Shown here: positions 51,075 through 59,785 of the stretch, piece after piece
How the letters are laid out: every line of letters starts with the position of its first letter
How positions within the stretch are numbered: the first letter of the stretch is position 1
Made by a program: the position numbers and the translations under genes
Assembly: GCA_020436125.1 (NCBI GenBank)
Contig: JAGQYK010000012.1
Coordinates: 1-64,000, forward strand
Reading direction: 5' to 3'
DNA: 64,000 nt
Source of the DNA: Cyclobacteriaceae bacterium
GTDB taxonomy: Bacteria > Bacteroidota > Bacteroidia > Cytophagales > Cyclobacteriaceae
Notes under the pieces: generated by a model
Told to the model about the DNA's origin: nothing
Database searches by the model: none
Seen by the model: only the letters and a program-made list of their open reading frames with translations

Positions 51075-51308
51075 ATGCCTGATATTCAGAAAAAAGTCAC
51101 TGCAATTTTAATAGAGAAACTAGGAATCCCCGAATCAGAATTGACTCCAGATGCCAACTTTGTAAAAGACCTTGGCATTGATTCACTGGACTATGCTGAA
51201 TTAGTGATGGATTTCGAACAAACATTTGATATCAAGATCCCTGATGATGATGCAGAAAAAATGCAAACGATCAGCCAGGCTGTGAAGTATATTGAGTCAA
51301 AAATTTAG
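51075..51308 (+). CDS. Acyl carrier protein
   Basis: A 77-residue acidic helical protein with the phosphopantetheine site GIDSLDYAEL (Ser37). Typical ACP, but it stands apart from any fab genes, next to a YopX-like gene and a lipid kinase, and differs from canonical AcpP in its ends, so it may serve a specialised acyl system rather than bulk fatty acid synthesis. Stop overlaps the convergent gene by 4 bases. Confidence 0.9.
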   Translation: MPDIQKKVTAILIEKLGIPESELTPDANFVKDLGIDSLDYAELVMDFEQTFDIKIPDDDAEKMQTISQAVKYIESKI

Positions 51309-51655
51309 GATTTTTTCTGAGCTTGTAACTCAAAATAGCTCCCCAATCTTTTCATTCCTCCCGCATTAGCACCTAAAAATGGAGATGATTCAGTGGGGTT
51401 ATCAAGCTTTGAAAAGTACCATCCATTTTGTTGAGCATTCCAAAAAACAAGATACTTTTCCGAATATATCAAGAGAATATCCATTTCATAAATCTCCTCC
51501 TGCTCCTTATCAAGCAATCCGGTAAACTGGAGTAAGATGTGATCTTTCCGAAACAATTCACCTTTATTACAATCGATGCTATTCAACCGCATCAGTAATT
51601 TGGCTTCGCTATTCCAAGCTTTAAATTTTATTTTTCTCGACACAAAATGATTCAT
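51305..51655 (-). CDS. YopX-like protein of unknown function
   Basis: The 116 residues contain KFKAWNSEAK near the start, HILLQFTGLLDKEQEEIYEMDIL in the middle and a VFWNAQQNGWYF strand after it, a pattern like YopX proteins (FRAW, [20 protein letters not shown]), which are mostly phage-borne. No phage genes are nearby. The resemblance is moderate and the C-terminus (GSYFELQAQKKS) is basic. Function unknown. Confidence 0.6.
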   Translation of the reverse strand: MNHFVSRKIKFKAWNSEAKLLMRLNSIDCNKGELFRKDHILLQFTGLLDKEQEEIYEMDILLIYSEKYLVFWNAQQNGWYFSKLDNPTESSPFLGANAGGMKRLGSYFELQAQKKS

Positions 51656-51706
51656 AGTTCCTGTCTCTTGTAATTGTTAACTTACCCACTCTTTTTTGCA
51701 TTTCCA

Positions 51707-52603
51707 ATGAGCGAGAATAAGGTACTATTCATCATTAACAAATACTCTGGCACCGGATATAGTCCCGCATTGGAAGGAAAGATATTAGCACAATGCGAAA
51801 ACAAGAACCTTGAGTGCACTATTGAGTTCACTCGTGAACCAGGTCATGCAACTACATTAGCCCGTATGGCCGTTGATGAAAACTACAAAATGGTGTTCGC
51901 TGTAGGGGGAGACGGCACCATGAATGAGGTGGCACAAGGGCTTTTACGCTCAACAGTGGCTATGGGAATAATTCCAAAAGGCTCTGGTAATGGACTTGCG
52001 AGACACTTACGAATTCCCCTTTCAATTGATAATGCTCTCAAGCTTCTCGACATGGAGAAGACGATCGAAATTGACACCATTAATATTAATAATCATCTTT
52101 CAGTAAATGTTTCAGGCATCGGGTTTGATGGTCATGTTGCCGAAATGTTTGCAAGGGATGGAAAGAGAGGACTATTCACTTACGGAAAATTAGTTATAAG
52201 TCAGTTTAATAAATTTGAAGCTTTTGAATGTCAAATTACGCTTGACGGAATAACCACAAAAGAAAATTTATTCAGCATCTCATTTGCTAATTCATCTCAA
52301 TTTGGCAACAATGCTTTTATTGCTCCTACCGCCTCCCTTTGCGATCAATTGATTGACGTTTGCATGGTAAATAAAATGAATACACTTCAAGGGTTGCAGT
52401 TTGTTAGAAAGCTGTTTAACAAAACACTGACCCAATCCAAACAAGTTCGCATATCACAAGCGAGGGAAATCAAAATTATAACGATCAAAGAGATACCTTT
52501 TCATATTGACGGAGAAGCAGCCGAAGCCACAACATCATTTGACATTCGCATAAACCCGTCCTCATTAAGAGTCATTACACCTCCCAGCAATTTATTAATC
52601 TAA
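51707..52603 (+). CDS. Lipid kinase of the diacylglycerol kinase family (YegS/BmrU-like)
   Basis: Start at the ATG at 51707 (MSENKVLFIINKYSG); an in-frame TTG 33 bases upstream is unlikely. Motifs GGDGTMNEVAQGL and PKGSGNGLARHL are the catalytic GGDG and nucleotide-binding segments. The C-terminal beta domain is present (FHIDGEAAEA). It phosphorylates a lipid such as diacylglycerol or a sphingoid; sphingolipids are common in this phylum, but the substrate is not determined by sequence. Confidence 0.88.
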   Translation: MSENKVLFIINKYSGTGYSPALEGKILAQCENKNLECTIEFTREPGHATTLARMAVDENYKMVFAVGGDGTMNEVAQGLLRSTVAMGIIPKGSGNGLARHLRIPLSIDNALKLLDMEKTIEIDTININNHLSVNVSGIGFDGHVAEMFARDGKRGLFTYGKLVISQFNKFEAFECQITLDGITTKENLFSISFANSSQFGNNAFIAPTASLCDQLIDVCMVNKMNTLQGLQFVRKLFNKTLTQSKQVRISQAREIKIITIKEIPFHIDGEAAEATTSFDIRINPSSLRVITPPSNLLI

Positions 52604-52630
52604 TACCCTTCTTTAAAATACCGCTTATCG

Positions 52631-52679
52631 GGTTAGTAACCTTATAGGTAGAATACGTTTAAGAAACTGTAACCTATAA
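52631..52679 (+). promoter_or_regulatory. Repeat-rich region upstream of the DUF2911 gene
   Basis: The 103-base gap contains GGTTAGTAACC (52631-52641, a 5-bp palindrome), TTATAGGT (52642-52649) with its inverse ACCTATAA (52672-52679), and a -7-like TACGTTTA between them (52654-52661). Repeats GTAACCT at 52636 and 52669 add to the symmetry. This could be an operator, but it is only a pattern in one sequence. Confidence 0.3.
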
Positions 52680-52706
52680 TTACTAACCTCAATCAACCCT
52701 TTAGTT

Positions 52707-53837
52707 ATGAAACAATTATTTACAATCATTCTAGTGGGGCTTATTTCAACGACCCTCTTTGCTCAAAGTGTTACACTGCCTACAAGTGGCGGCAACCAGA
52801 AAGCAGAAGTAAGTCAGTGGATAGGCCCTGTTAAAGTCACCATCAATTATAGTAGCCCTAAAGTTCATGCTCCTGACGGAACAGATCGCAAAGGCCATAT
52901 TTGGGGAGAGCTTGTACCCTATGGTCTTAACAATTTAGGTTTCGGGACTTCCACTGCTGCGCCATGGAGAGCTGGCGCCAACGAAAACACGACCATAACA
53001 TTTTCACATGATGTGAAATTTGGTGGTAAAGATGTAAAGGCAGGCACATATGGATTACACCTTATTGTAGAAAAAGATGCTCCTTGGACATATATCCTAT
53101 CTAACAACTCTTCAAGTTGGGGTAGCTTTTTTTACGATGAGAAAGAAGATGCAGCACGTGCGCAATCTACACCTACCGAAAGTGATTACAATGAATACCT
53201 TACCTTCGGGTTTGAAGATCGACAACCCAATTCAGCTGTAGCTTATTTGAAGTGGGAGAACAAGAAGGCACCAATAACTATTGAAGTGCCTAATATCAAT
53301 GAAGTGTATGTAGCTTCTCTGCGGAACGAATTAAGAGGTTCGTCAGGATTTACTTTTCAAAACTATGCCGCAGCGGCCAATTTTTGTGCTACCAATAAAA
53401 TAAATCTTGAGGAAGCATTGTCATGGGCAGATGCAGCCATTAGCGGAGCATTTGTCGGGCAAGAAAATTTTTTTACGCTTCAGACCAAGGCCAATGTATT
53501 GAACGCCATGGGAAAGGACAGTGAGGCTGAGTCAGTAATGATCAAGGCTATTAATCACCCAACAGCCAATGTTGGGCAAATTCATACCTATGGTCGTTCA
53601 CTTATTACAGCTGGGAAAAATGATAAGGCACTGGAAGTATTTAAGATCAACCAGAAATTACATCCTGAAGATAAGTTTACCACTAATGTAGGGCTGGCAA
53701 GAGGATACACAGCCGTTGGTGATAAAAAGAATGCTGCCAAGCACTGGGAGTTGGCTATAAAAAACATTCCAGAAAATCAAAAACCTTTTTTGAATGTTTA
53801 TCAAGATGAATTAAAGAAAGTAAAAGAAGGGAAGTAA
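52707..53837 (+). CDS. Secreted DUF2911 protein with TPR repeats
   Basis: The signal peptide (MKQLFTIILVGLISTTLFAQ) is followed by the DUF2911 domain (SQWIGPVKVTINYSSPKVH, WRAGANENTTITFS, AGTYGLHLIVEKD, about 30-200) and then TPR-like helices (about 230-370: DAAISGAFVGQENFF, ALEVFKINQKLHPED, AAKHWELAIKNIPE). 376 residues. The family is common in Bacteroidota; it probably sits in the periplasm as a protein-interaction module. A terminator follows. Confidence 0.83.
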   Translation: MKQLFTIILVGLISTTLFAQSVTLPTSGGNQKAEVSQWIGPVKVTINYSSPKVHAPDGTDRKGHIWGELVPYGLNNLGFGTSTAAPWRAGANENTTITFSHDVKFGGKDVKAGTYGLHLIVEKDAPWTYILSNNSSSWGSFFYDEKEDAARAQSTPTESDYNEYLTFGFEDRQPNSAVAYLKWENKKAPITIEVPNINEVYVASLRNELRGSSGFTFQNYAAAANFCATNKINLEEALSWADAAISGAFVGQENFFTLQTKANVLNAMGKDSEAESVMIKAINHPTANVGQIHTYGRSLITAGKNDKALEVFKINQKLHPEDKFTTNVGLARGYTAVGDKKNAAKHWELAIKNIPENQKPFLNVYQDELKKVKEGK

Positions 53838-53851
53838 CACTGCAAATACAG

Positions 53852-53886
53852 AAGGCTGCCTCATCTCTGTGAAGGCAGCCTTTTTT
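53852..53886 (+). terminator. Rho-independent terminator after the DUF2911 gene
   Basis: A 10-bp stem AAGGCTGCCT/AGGCAGCCTT (53852-53861 and 53873-53882), 11-base loop, and T-run 53881-53886. It lies between convergent genes; the minus side has only two As and would not terminate well there. Confidence 0.85.
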
Positions 53887-54238
53887 ATCCACTTCTTTTA
53901 GCTTTGTATCCTTCCTTAAGAAGGAGTGCCAGTACCTTATCTCTCACATCTCCTTGAATGAGGATTTCGCCCTCTTTTGCAGAACCACCGACACCACATT
54001 TAGTCTTCAGCATTTTGGTTAGTGAATCCAAATCGGGTGATGTACCAACAAATCCCTTAACCAAAGTCACCTGCTTTCCTGACCTTCCACTTTTATCAAG
54101 CATCACTTTTAAATTTTGCTGAGACGGAGGCAGTGTTTCACTTTCATAGGATTCACCAGTTGTATATCCAAAGTCCTGATTAGTAGAATACACAACGCCT
54201 TCTCTATTCTTCCAGTTATTTGATTTCTTCTTACTCAT
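53885..54238 (-). CDS. SUI1/eIF1-like translation initiation factor (YciH family)
   Basis: A 117-residue protein: a flexible acidic-basic N-terminus, then the SUI1 domain ([56 protein letters not shown]). In E. coli YciH affects fidelity of start-codon choice; the role here is inferred. One base separates it from the upstream DnaJ-like gene. Confidence 0.88.
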   Translation of the reverse strand: MSKKKSNNWKNREGVVYSTNQDFGYTTGESYESETLPPSQQNLKVMLDKSGRSGKQVTLVKGFVGTSPDLDSLTKMLKTKCGVGGSAKEGEILIQGDVRDKVLALLLKEGYKAKRSG

Positions 54239-54239
54239 C

Positions 54240-55037
54240 TTAGTTTATCAATAAAAATGCAACAATAATTAAAAGTACAAAAGAGACAACAGATAGGTTA
54301 AATGCGAACTCCACATTGTTTCTCATCGTACTGCCAAGCAACGCTGAGATAAATAAGATCAAAGGAATAAAGGCTAAATTCCCATAGATAGCCGCTACTC
54401 GCACTCTGTGTGTACCGGAGGGAGTTGCTGCTATCACATTTTTCTTTAATAAATACGTTTGTTGAATATTGATATGATCAACTTTTTTAAAAAAGGCTAC
54501 ATCCGTTTCTCTTAACTTAATGATGGTCCCGTTTTTGGTTAGCAACTCATCATGATCATAAATCATTCCACCCGCTCGCCCAGTTCTGTAAATTCTATTG
54601 ATTTCAACAATATCATCACTAAAACTGCGAAACGGAAGTGAATAGTCTATGGCCATAGTCAAAGTAATTATCAACGCCAGGTAACACACCCATCTGAATT
54701 TGGGCAGGTATTCTGCCATGAGGTCTTTGGCATTGGGGCGAGCCATTCTATGACCATACGTTGCTGCTCTCCTTCTCCTGTACGCAGGATCTCGGTGTGC
54801 TGGCTGCGGGACTGTAGGCAGGGCGAATCCTTGTGAATGGGAAAGGTCATATAGCATCCTTTTTTCAGGATTACTAATGACTTCGTAAGCACGGTTAATC
54901 TCTTTAAACCGTTCCTCTGCTTCTAATGTTTTATTCCTATCCGGATGATACAGCAACGCCAGTTTTCGGAATGAATGTCTCACTTCCGATTGTGTTGCTT
55001 GTGGACTTATACCAAGAATTTGATAATAATCCTCCAT
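54240..55037 (-). CDS. DnaJ-domain membrane protein
   Basis: The J-domain at the N-terminus (1-66, with the HPD motif in YHPDRNK) would stimulate DnaK ATPase. The remaining 200 residues have three membrane segments ([58 protein letters not shown]) and no G/F or zinc-finger region, so it is a membrane-tethered J-protein rather than DnaJ itself. The client is unknown. SUI1 gene follows closely. Confidence 0.85.
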   Translation of the reverse strand: MEDYYQILGISPQATQSEVRHSFRKLALLYHPDRNKTLEAEERFKEINRAYEVISNPEKRMLYDLSHSQGFALPTVPQPAHRDPAYRRRRAATYGHRMARPNAKDLMAEYLPKFRWVCYLALIITLTMAIDYSLPFRSFSDDIVEINRIYRTGRAGGMIYDHDELLTKNGTIIKLRETDVAFFKKVDHINIQQTYLLKKNVIAATPSGTHRVRVAAIYGNLAFIPLILFISALLGSTMRNNVEFAFNLSVVSFVLLIIVAFLLIN

Positions 55038-55050
55038 TGCCTGGCGTTTT

Positions 55051-55084
55051 AAAAAAGCAAAGCCCGCACTAGACGGGCCTTGCT
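55051..55084 (-). terminator. Rho-independent terminator of the universal stress protein gene
   Basis: An 11-bp stem (AGCAAAGCCCG at 55056-55066 with CGGGCCTTGCT at 55074-55084, one G-U pair). On the minus strand the T-run comes after the hairpin (55056 down to 55051). It lies between uspA and the DnaJ gene. Confidence 0.82.
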
Positions 55085-55107
55085 CAAATTATATCGTAGT
55101 GCTTTAT

Positions 55108-55956
55108 TTATTTTTTTGTCACCAAGGTAAGCACTGGTCTTTTTGCATGACTTACCACTTCCTCAGCAATACTTCCCGCCAGCACGTGCGCAAATCCAGT
55201 TCGTCCACTTGTAGCCATGGCAATCATATCCGCCTTAATACTCTCGGCAAAGTAAATGATACCCTCTTCTTCAGTCAGGTCGTTGTAAACATTAATAGTG
55301 TAATTTTTCAAACCCAGTTTCTTGGCGAATTTGTCCATATAGTCTTTCGCTACTTTATCCCTCTGAAAATCGCCCGGAGTGTTTACTCTCACTAAGTGAA
55401 TTTTAGAATTATACATGGCTTGAGCCTCTATTACTACCTTAGCAAATTTTTCTTCGTTTTTGCTCATCGAAGTAGCATATACAATATTCTTAAAGTTAAC
55501 TTTTGATGGCTTTTTATGCACTGACAATACCGGCACCTTAGAGTGACGAACAACCTTTTCAGTATTTGATCCAATAATCATCTCCTGCAAACGGGAATGT
55601 CCCTGAGTACCCATGACCACTAAATCAACTTTTTGTTCAGTGATTATCGCATTCATCCCATGATAGGCATTACCTAATCTCAATTCTCCATCTAGTTTGA
55701 TGGAAGAAAATTTCGGATCCATTACCAATTTTTCCAACTGCTTCTTCGCCTTTTCCAGCATCTTCATCGTGTACAACCGGTCTTCAAAATTTTGTGGTAC
55801 AACCTCACCAGTAACCCTAAAAGATTCGGCTGTAGCCTCCTCCACAACGTGCAATGCGATTACCTCAGCACCTCCCTTTTTAGCAATTTCACATGCTACT
55901 TCCAGTGCTATAATTGATGTTTTAGAGAAATCTGTAGGTACAAGAATTCGTTTCAT
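55108..55956 (-). CDS. Universal stress protein with two Usp domains
   Basis: A 282-residue tandem UspA protein. Domain 1 (1 to about 145) has VPTDFSKTS and the nucleotide motif GTQGHSRLQEMIIGSNTEKV (full G-2x-G-9x-G-S/T pattern); domain 2 (about 155-282) has ATSGRTGFAHVLAGSIAEEV. It may bind ATP and help survival of starvation or oxygen limitation; the neighbouring cbb3 operon fits a low-oxygen theme but there is no direct link. Confidence 0.9.
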   Translation of the reverse strand: MKRILVPTDFSKTSIIALEVACEIAKKGGAEVIALHVVEEATAESFRVTGEVVPQNFEDRLYTMKMLEKAKKQLEKLVMDPKFSSIKLDGELRLGNAYHGMNAIITEQKVDLVVMGTQGHSRLQEMIIGSNTEKVVRHSKVPVLSVHKKPSKVNFKNIVYATSMSKNEEKFAKVVIEAQAMYNSKIHLVRVNTPGDFQRDKVAKDYMDKFAKKLGLKNYTINVYNDLTEEEGIIYFAESIKADMIAMATSGRTGFAHVLAGSIAEEVVSHAKRPVLTLVTKK

Positions 55957-56060
55957 TTGTCAGTTAATTTAGTTTAAGTAAGCGATGAAATACCCAACAC
56001 ATCTGGTGCCTCACCACAAACATGGTTCTAACACTAGTAAAAGTAACTATTTCACACAAC

Positions 56061-56082
56061 AATAAAAATGCCCTAGCGGCAT
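56061..56082 (-). terminator. Terminator overlapping the end of the TauE/SafE-like gene
   Basis: Minus strand: ATGCC (56082-56078) pairs with GGCAT (56073-56069), with a four-base loop, then TTTTTATT (56068-56061). The stop codon of the gene at 56073-56075 is inside the hairpin. A short stem, so moderate confidence; it would end the ccoNOQPGH transcript. Confidence 0.5.
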
Positions 56083-56756
56083 ATTACATCCTCAATCATA
56101 ACGCCACTTTGAGCCTTATTTTCAAAGTCATGTTGATGAGATATCAATGCCCTCCCTATCACCAAACTACCAATCGCAATCATCACAATCATGCTCACTT
56201 TTCGATAACTTATTTTGAGCTTATTCAGCACATTACCAAGAAGCCAAAGCAGACCTACCATAACTGGAATAGTACCAGCACCGAAAACAACCATAAATAA
56301 AAAACCCTCCGCAAAACTATCTAATGTAAAGCAGTATGTGAGCGCCAAATAAGTAAGCCCACATGGAAGTAATCCATTAAGCATACCTAGAAAAAAAATA
56401 TTTTTCCTTCCTTTTAGAAAGTTACCAAATGTAGTTTTAAGCCAGTTTGTAAAGCGGTGAACCATCGATGACAATAATGGTATATGCACTCCGCTTATAG
56501 CACCAAAACCCATCAATAAAAAAATTCCTCCCAAAACATAAGCGAAGGTATTTTGAAATGGTGTGATCTGGATAAACCCACCTACCGTTCCCGCCAGAAC
56601 GCCAAGTAATCCGTAAGTAAGTACCCTCCCAAGATTGTAAATAAGCTTGCTTCCCGCAAATGGACTCTTTGCTGTTGCTGCCAAAACCAATGGACCGCAC
56701 ATACCCACACAATGCAGGCCGCCAGCTAATCCCATAAGTATAGCAGTGAGGTACAT
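56073..56756 (-). CDS. Sulfite exporter TauE/SafE-like membrane protein (cbb3 operon)
   Basis: 227 residues, about six membrane segments. The N-terminal GLAGGLHCVGMCGPLVLAA motif (His-Cys-x-x-x-Cys) is typical of the TauE/SafE group encoded with cco genes and is a possible copper-binding site. It may take part in cbb3 copper supply or assembly. ATG shares a base with the ccoH stop (TAATG). Confidence 0.8.
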   Translation of the reverse strand: MYLTAILMGLAGGLHCVGMCGPLVLAATAKSPFAGSKLIYNLGRVLTYGLLGVLAGTVGGFIQITPFQNTFAYVLGGIFLLMGFGAISGVHIPLLSSMVHRFTNWLKTTFGNFLKGRKNIFFLGMLNGLLPCGLTYLALTYCFTLDSFAEGFLFMVVFGAGTIPVMVGLLWLLGNVLNKLKISYRKVSMIVMIAIGSLVIGRALISHQHDFENKAQSGVMIEDVICR

Positions 56757-57181
56757 TATAATACTATGATCCTTTCGTAATAAAATTCTTTACCCTCCAT
56801 AGTCCATTGCATACTTGCCCTGTACAATCCCTTACTCCATGTACCCAGTGAAAACTGTTGTTCTTTCTCCCCGGCTCGTAAAGCAAATTTTCTATCCAAA
56901 TTCACATCTGAAGGCCTCAACAATTGAATTTCACCTTTGTCCATTTTATCAAAATCTGGGAAGGAAACCTTCAACACATTGTCAGTTACAGAAATTACAG
57001 GCAAGGTTTCCAACGTTCTTGCATTTTGAATTAAGGTCATTTTACGCTGATGCACTAACTCCTCCTGATAGTAATCAGGTCTCACCAAACTAATATCTTG
57101 CCTGACACAAACCGTAACAAGGGTTGCTATAAACACTGTAAAGAGTACAAACGCCACCACTATCCATTTTCCGAAATTCAT
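56756..57181 (-). CDS. ccoH: CcoH/FixH-type cbb3 assembly protein
   Basis: A 141-residue protein with one N-terminal membrane segment (WIVVAFVLFTVFIATLVTVCV) followed by the YYQEELVHQRKMTLIQNA motif and a beta-rich soluble domain ending WTMEGKEFYYERIIVL. Position, size and topology match FixH. It overlaps the next gene by one base. Confidence 0.85.
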   Translation of the reverse strand: MNFGKWIVVAFVLFTVFIATLVTVCVRQDISLVRPDYYQEELVHQRKMTLIQNARTLETLPVISVTDNVLKVSFPDFDKMDKGEIQLLRPSDVNLDRKFALRAGEKEQQFSLGTWSKGLYRASMQWTMEGKEFYYERIIVL

Positions 57182-57192
57182 GCTAATTGTTT

Positions 57193-58629
57193 TTAATTTT
57201 TACTCGTTTTAATTGGTCCTATAAAACGAGCATTTGCAGTTTCTATTTTCTTGCCATCCTGATAAATTCCTAAAACCACATTCATTTTCATAGACTTGAT
57301 TTCCTCCTCAGGAAGCTTGATCATAAACAAACCTTTCAAAATCCCCTCTTTCGGCACTAATATATTCTGATCACCAATCTTTAGAAGTGAGGCTGCCTGA
57401 GGAGACTCTACTCTCACATCAAGCGAAACATCATCAAAAGTTTTATTGACAAACTCAATGTTGTACACATTAGTAATCTGACCATCTTCCGTTTTGGAAT
57501 AAAGTGTTCCAGGCGCCTTTAAGACGGTGGTATCTATGTCAGCACGAGTAAGAATGAAATAGAGCAACAAACTCACAAGTGCAGTAAGCACCACACTGTA
57601 CCCCGCTATTCTTGGAGTAAATACCTTAAGCACCCCATCCTTTATAGCCGTGTACGATGAGTATCTAATCAGTCCCTTTGGTTTGCCGATCTTCACCATC
57701 ACATCATCGCACGCATCAATACAAGCGGTACAGTTTACACACTCCAATTGCGTTCCATTGCGTATATCAATACCGGTAGGACAAACGTGAACACACAATT
57801 TGCAGTCAATACAGTCCCCTTTCTTGGTTTCCTCCGCAGCTTCACCTTTTCTAATCTTTCCTCTTGGCTCGCCTCGCAGCCAATCGTAGGCCACCACCAG
57901 AGAATCCTTTACCAGCAAAACACCCTGAAGCCTACCATAAGGACACACGGCAATACAAGCTTGTTCTCTGAACCTAGCGAAAACCCCATAAAAAATACCT
58001 GTAAACGCCAGCAACCCAATAAACCCCGCCATGTGTTCCGATGGTGGCTGGCTCACAATGCTGACTACCTCATCCACTCCTACCATATAGGCCATCACCA
58101 GATGAGCTATCAGAATGGAGATAGCTAAAAATATAGCTTGCTTACCTCCTTTTTTAACAATTTTATTAGCATTCCAAGGTGCCTTATCTAATCTACGTTG
58201 TTCATTAGCATCACCCTCAATCCAATACTCAATTTTCCTAAACACCATTTCCATAAACAGTGTTTGAGGGCACATCCATCCACACCAGATTCTTCCAAAA
58301 GCAACGGTAAATAGTGTTATAAAAACGAAGAAAGTAACCAGCGTAAGTGCTAGTAGAAAAAAGTCTTGAGGCCAAAACACTTGGCCGAAAATGATAAACT
58401 TTCTTTCGAAAAAGTTTAACAACATAAAGGGCTTGCCGTTCAGTCTAATGAATGGCCCCGCAAAAAGTACTGAAAGTAAAAATACACTTACTACAATACG
58501 CCAATTGTGAAATCGGCCTGAAGGTTTCTTAGGGTAAACCCAAATTCGTTTTCCCTCTGCATCCACTGTGGAAATGGAGTCGCGAAACTCCTCATCAAAT
58601 TCATACAAATTCTCTTTCACTTCTTTCAT
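57193..58629 (-). CDS. ccoG: Cytochrome c oxidase accessory protein CcoG (polyferredoxin-like)
   Basis: 478 residues with about five membrane segments and two 4Fe-4S motifs (CIDCKLCVHVCP and CVNCTACIDAC). A C-terminal immunoglobulin-like domain follows (YNIEFVNKTFDDVSLDVRVE). CcoG is proposed to reduce copper for cbb3 assembly. The gene lies 23 bases after ccoP and 11 bases before ccoH. Confidence 0.94.
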   Translation of the reverse strand: MKEVKENLYEFDEEFRDSISTVDAEGKRIWVYPKKPSGRFHNWRIVVSVFLLSVLFAGPFIRLNGKPFMLLNFFERKFIIFGQVFWPQDFFLLALTLVTFFVFITLFTVAFGRIWCGWMCPQTLFMEMVFRKIEYWIEGDANEQRRLDKAPWNANKIVKKGGKQAIFLAISILIAHLVMAYMVGVDEVVSIVSQPPSEHMAGFIGLLAFTGIFYGVFARFREQACIAVCPYGRLQGVLLVKDSLVVAYDWLRGEPRGKIRKGEAAEETKKGDCIDCKLCVHVCPTGIDIRNGTQLECVNCTACIDACDDVMVKIGKPKGLIRYSSYTAIKDGVLKVFTPRIAGYSVVLTALVSLLLYFILTRADIDTTVLKAPGTLYSKTEDGQITNVYNIEFVNKTFDDVSLDVRVESPQAASLLKIGDQNILVPKEGILKGLFMIKLPEEEIKSMKMNVVLGIYQDGKKIETANARFIGPIKTSKN

Positions 58630-58652
58630 TTCCCCAAACTAAATTACAATTA

Positions 58653-59573
58653 TTAAAGAGATGCCTGAGTCTTAATCGTATCGGATACTACTGGCTCCTT
58701 TGCCTCTGGCACATAAAGATCACCTTCAGGCGCCTTTGCATTAGGTGGGTTAGTTCCTTGCAGGGTCAAAAGATAGCTCGATACATTTTGCATTTTCTCA
58801 GGACTCAAAGCTCCTCCCCAGGCCACCATGTTAGTGTTAGGCACTCCGTTCTTCACGATTGTAAATACGTCCTTTATTGACCCACCATGTTTCCAATATT
58901 GGTCTGTTAAATTAGGCCCTATATCTCCGCCACCATCTACTCGGTGACAGGAAGAACAAATATTATTGAAAGTCTCTTTTCCATCAGCAAGAGCAGTTGC
59001 ATCCGTTGCCAGCATCACAGTATTTTCATCAATGACAGCACCAGGATTAGCCGCTTTCAACTTTCTTATCTGTTCTTCAGCTACTGCTACCTCATTTTGA
59101 TATTCATCTATTTGCAATGGTAGCGAGCTGGTAACATGATAAGCTATCAGGTAAAATACTCCCCAAATTATACTTCCAATGAACAACCATTTCCACCATG
59201 GTGGTAAGTGATTATCCAGCTCACGAATGCCGTCATAGTTATGATCCAGCATAATAGTCTCCTCCTTCTCAATAGGAACATATCCATACAACTTCTGATT
59301 TAACTTTGCCCACCAACTTGGCTCTTCTACAAACTCTACACCCGCTTTCTTAGCTCGTTCCATGGCAGCATCCTTTGCCAAATAGCGCAGTACCTGTAGC
59401 ATGTACAATGCAACCACTATCACCAGCAGAGCTACAACAAACATGAATCCTGCAGTAATATAGAATAGCAGAATAGGATCATCCCAAATTGCTCCCTCAT
59501 TGGCATTGCTGGATTGCGCAAAAGCTCCAAAGGAGAATAGCATCATTGCAAATATTGCTTTTACTTTTTTCAT
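58653..59573 (-). CDS. ccoP: cbb3 oxidase subunit CcoP, monoheme form
   Basis: 306 residues: two membrane segments (about 34-62 and 126-148), then a single cytochrome c domain with CSSCH (Cys206, Cys209, His210) and probable Met249 ligand. Classical CcoP has two c-type hemes; only one binding motif is present here, as is common in Bacteroidota. The signal-like N-terminus (MKKVKAIFAMMLFSFGAFAQ) is retained. Overlaps ccoQ by 4 bases. Confidence 0.92.
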   Translation of the reverse strand: MKKVKAIFAMMLFSFGAFAQSSNANEGAIWDDPILLFYITAGFMFVVALLVIVVALYMLQVLRYLAKDAAMERAKKAGVEFVEEPSWWAKLNQKLYGYVPIEKEETIMLDHNYDGIRELDNHLPPWWKWLFIGSIIWGVFYLIAYHVTSSLPLQIDEYQNEVAVAEEQIRKLKAANPGAVIDENTVMLATDATALADGKETFNNICSSCHRVDGGGDIGPNLTDQYWKHGGSIKDVFTIVKNGVPNTNMVAWGGALSPEKMQNVSSYLLTLQGTNPPNAKAPEGDLYVPEAKEPVVSDTIKTQASL

Positions 59574-59773
59574 AGCTCGTTAGAATTTAAGGCCCCATTC
59601 CTTTCCGGGTTGATTCCATCCTCAAATGGCTTATTACTCATTTTTGTAATGAATGTTTTGTCAGCCTTCAGCACCCACCAGATCAGAACTAAAAAGAATA
59701 GAAAGAAGATAACAAAGGATATGGTTGGCCATATCGCGATGTTGTCTATGTCTCTTAAAATATCTTTATACAT
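59570..59773 (-). CDS. ccoQ: cbb3 oxidase subunit CcoQ
   Basis: 67 residues with one membrane segment (ISFVIFFLFFLVLIWWVLKAD), the usual small CcoQ/FixQ protein that stabilises the complex. It lies between ccoNO and ccoP, and its stop overlaps the ccoP start by 4 bases. Confidence 0.88.
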   Translation of the reverse strand: MYKDILRDIDNIAIWPTISFVIFFLFFLVLIWWVLKADKTFITKMSNKPFEDGINPERNGALNSNEL

Positions 59774-59785
59774 AATTTAAAAAAT

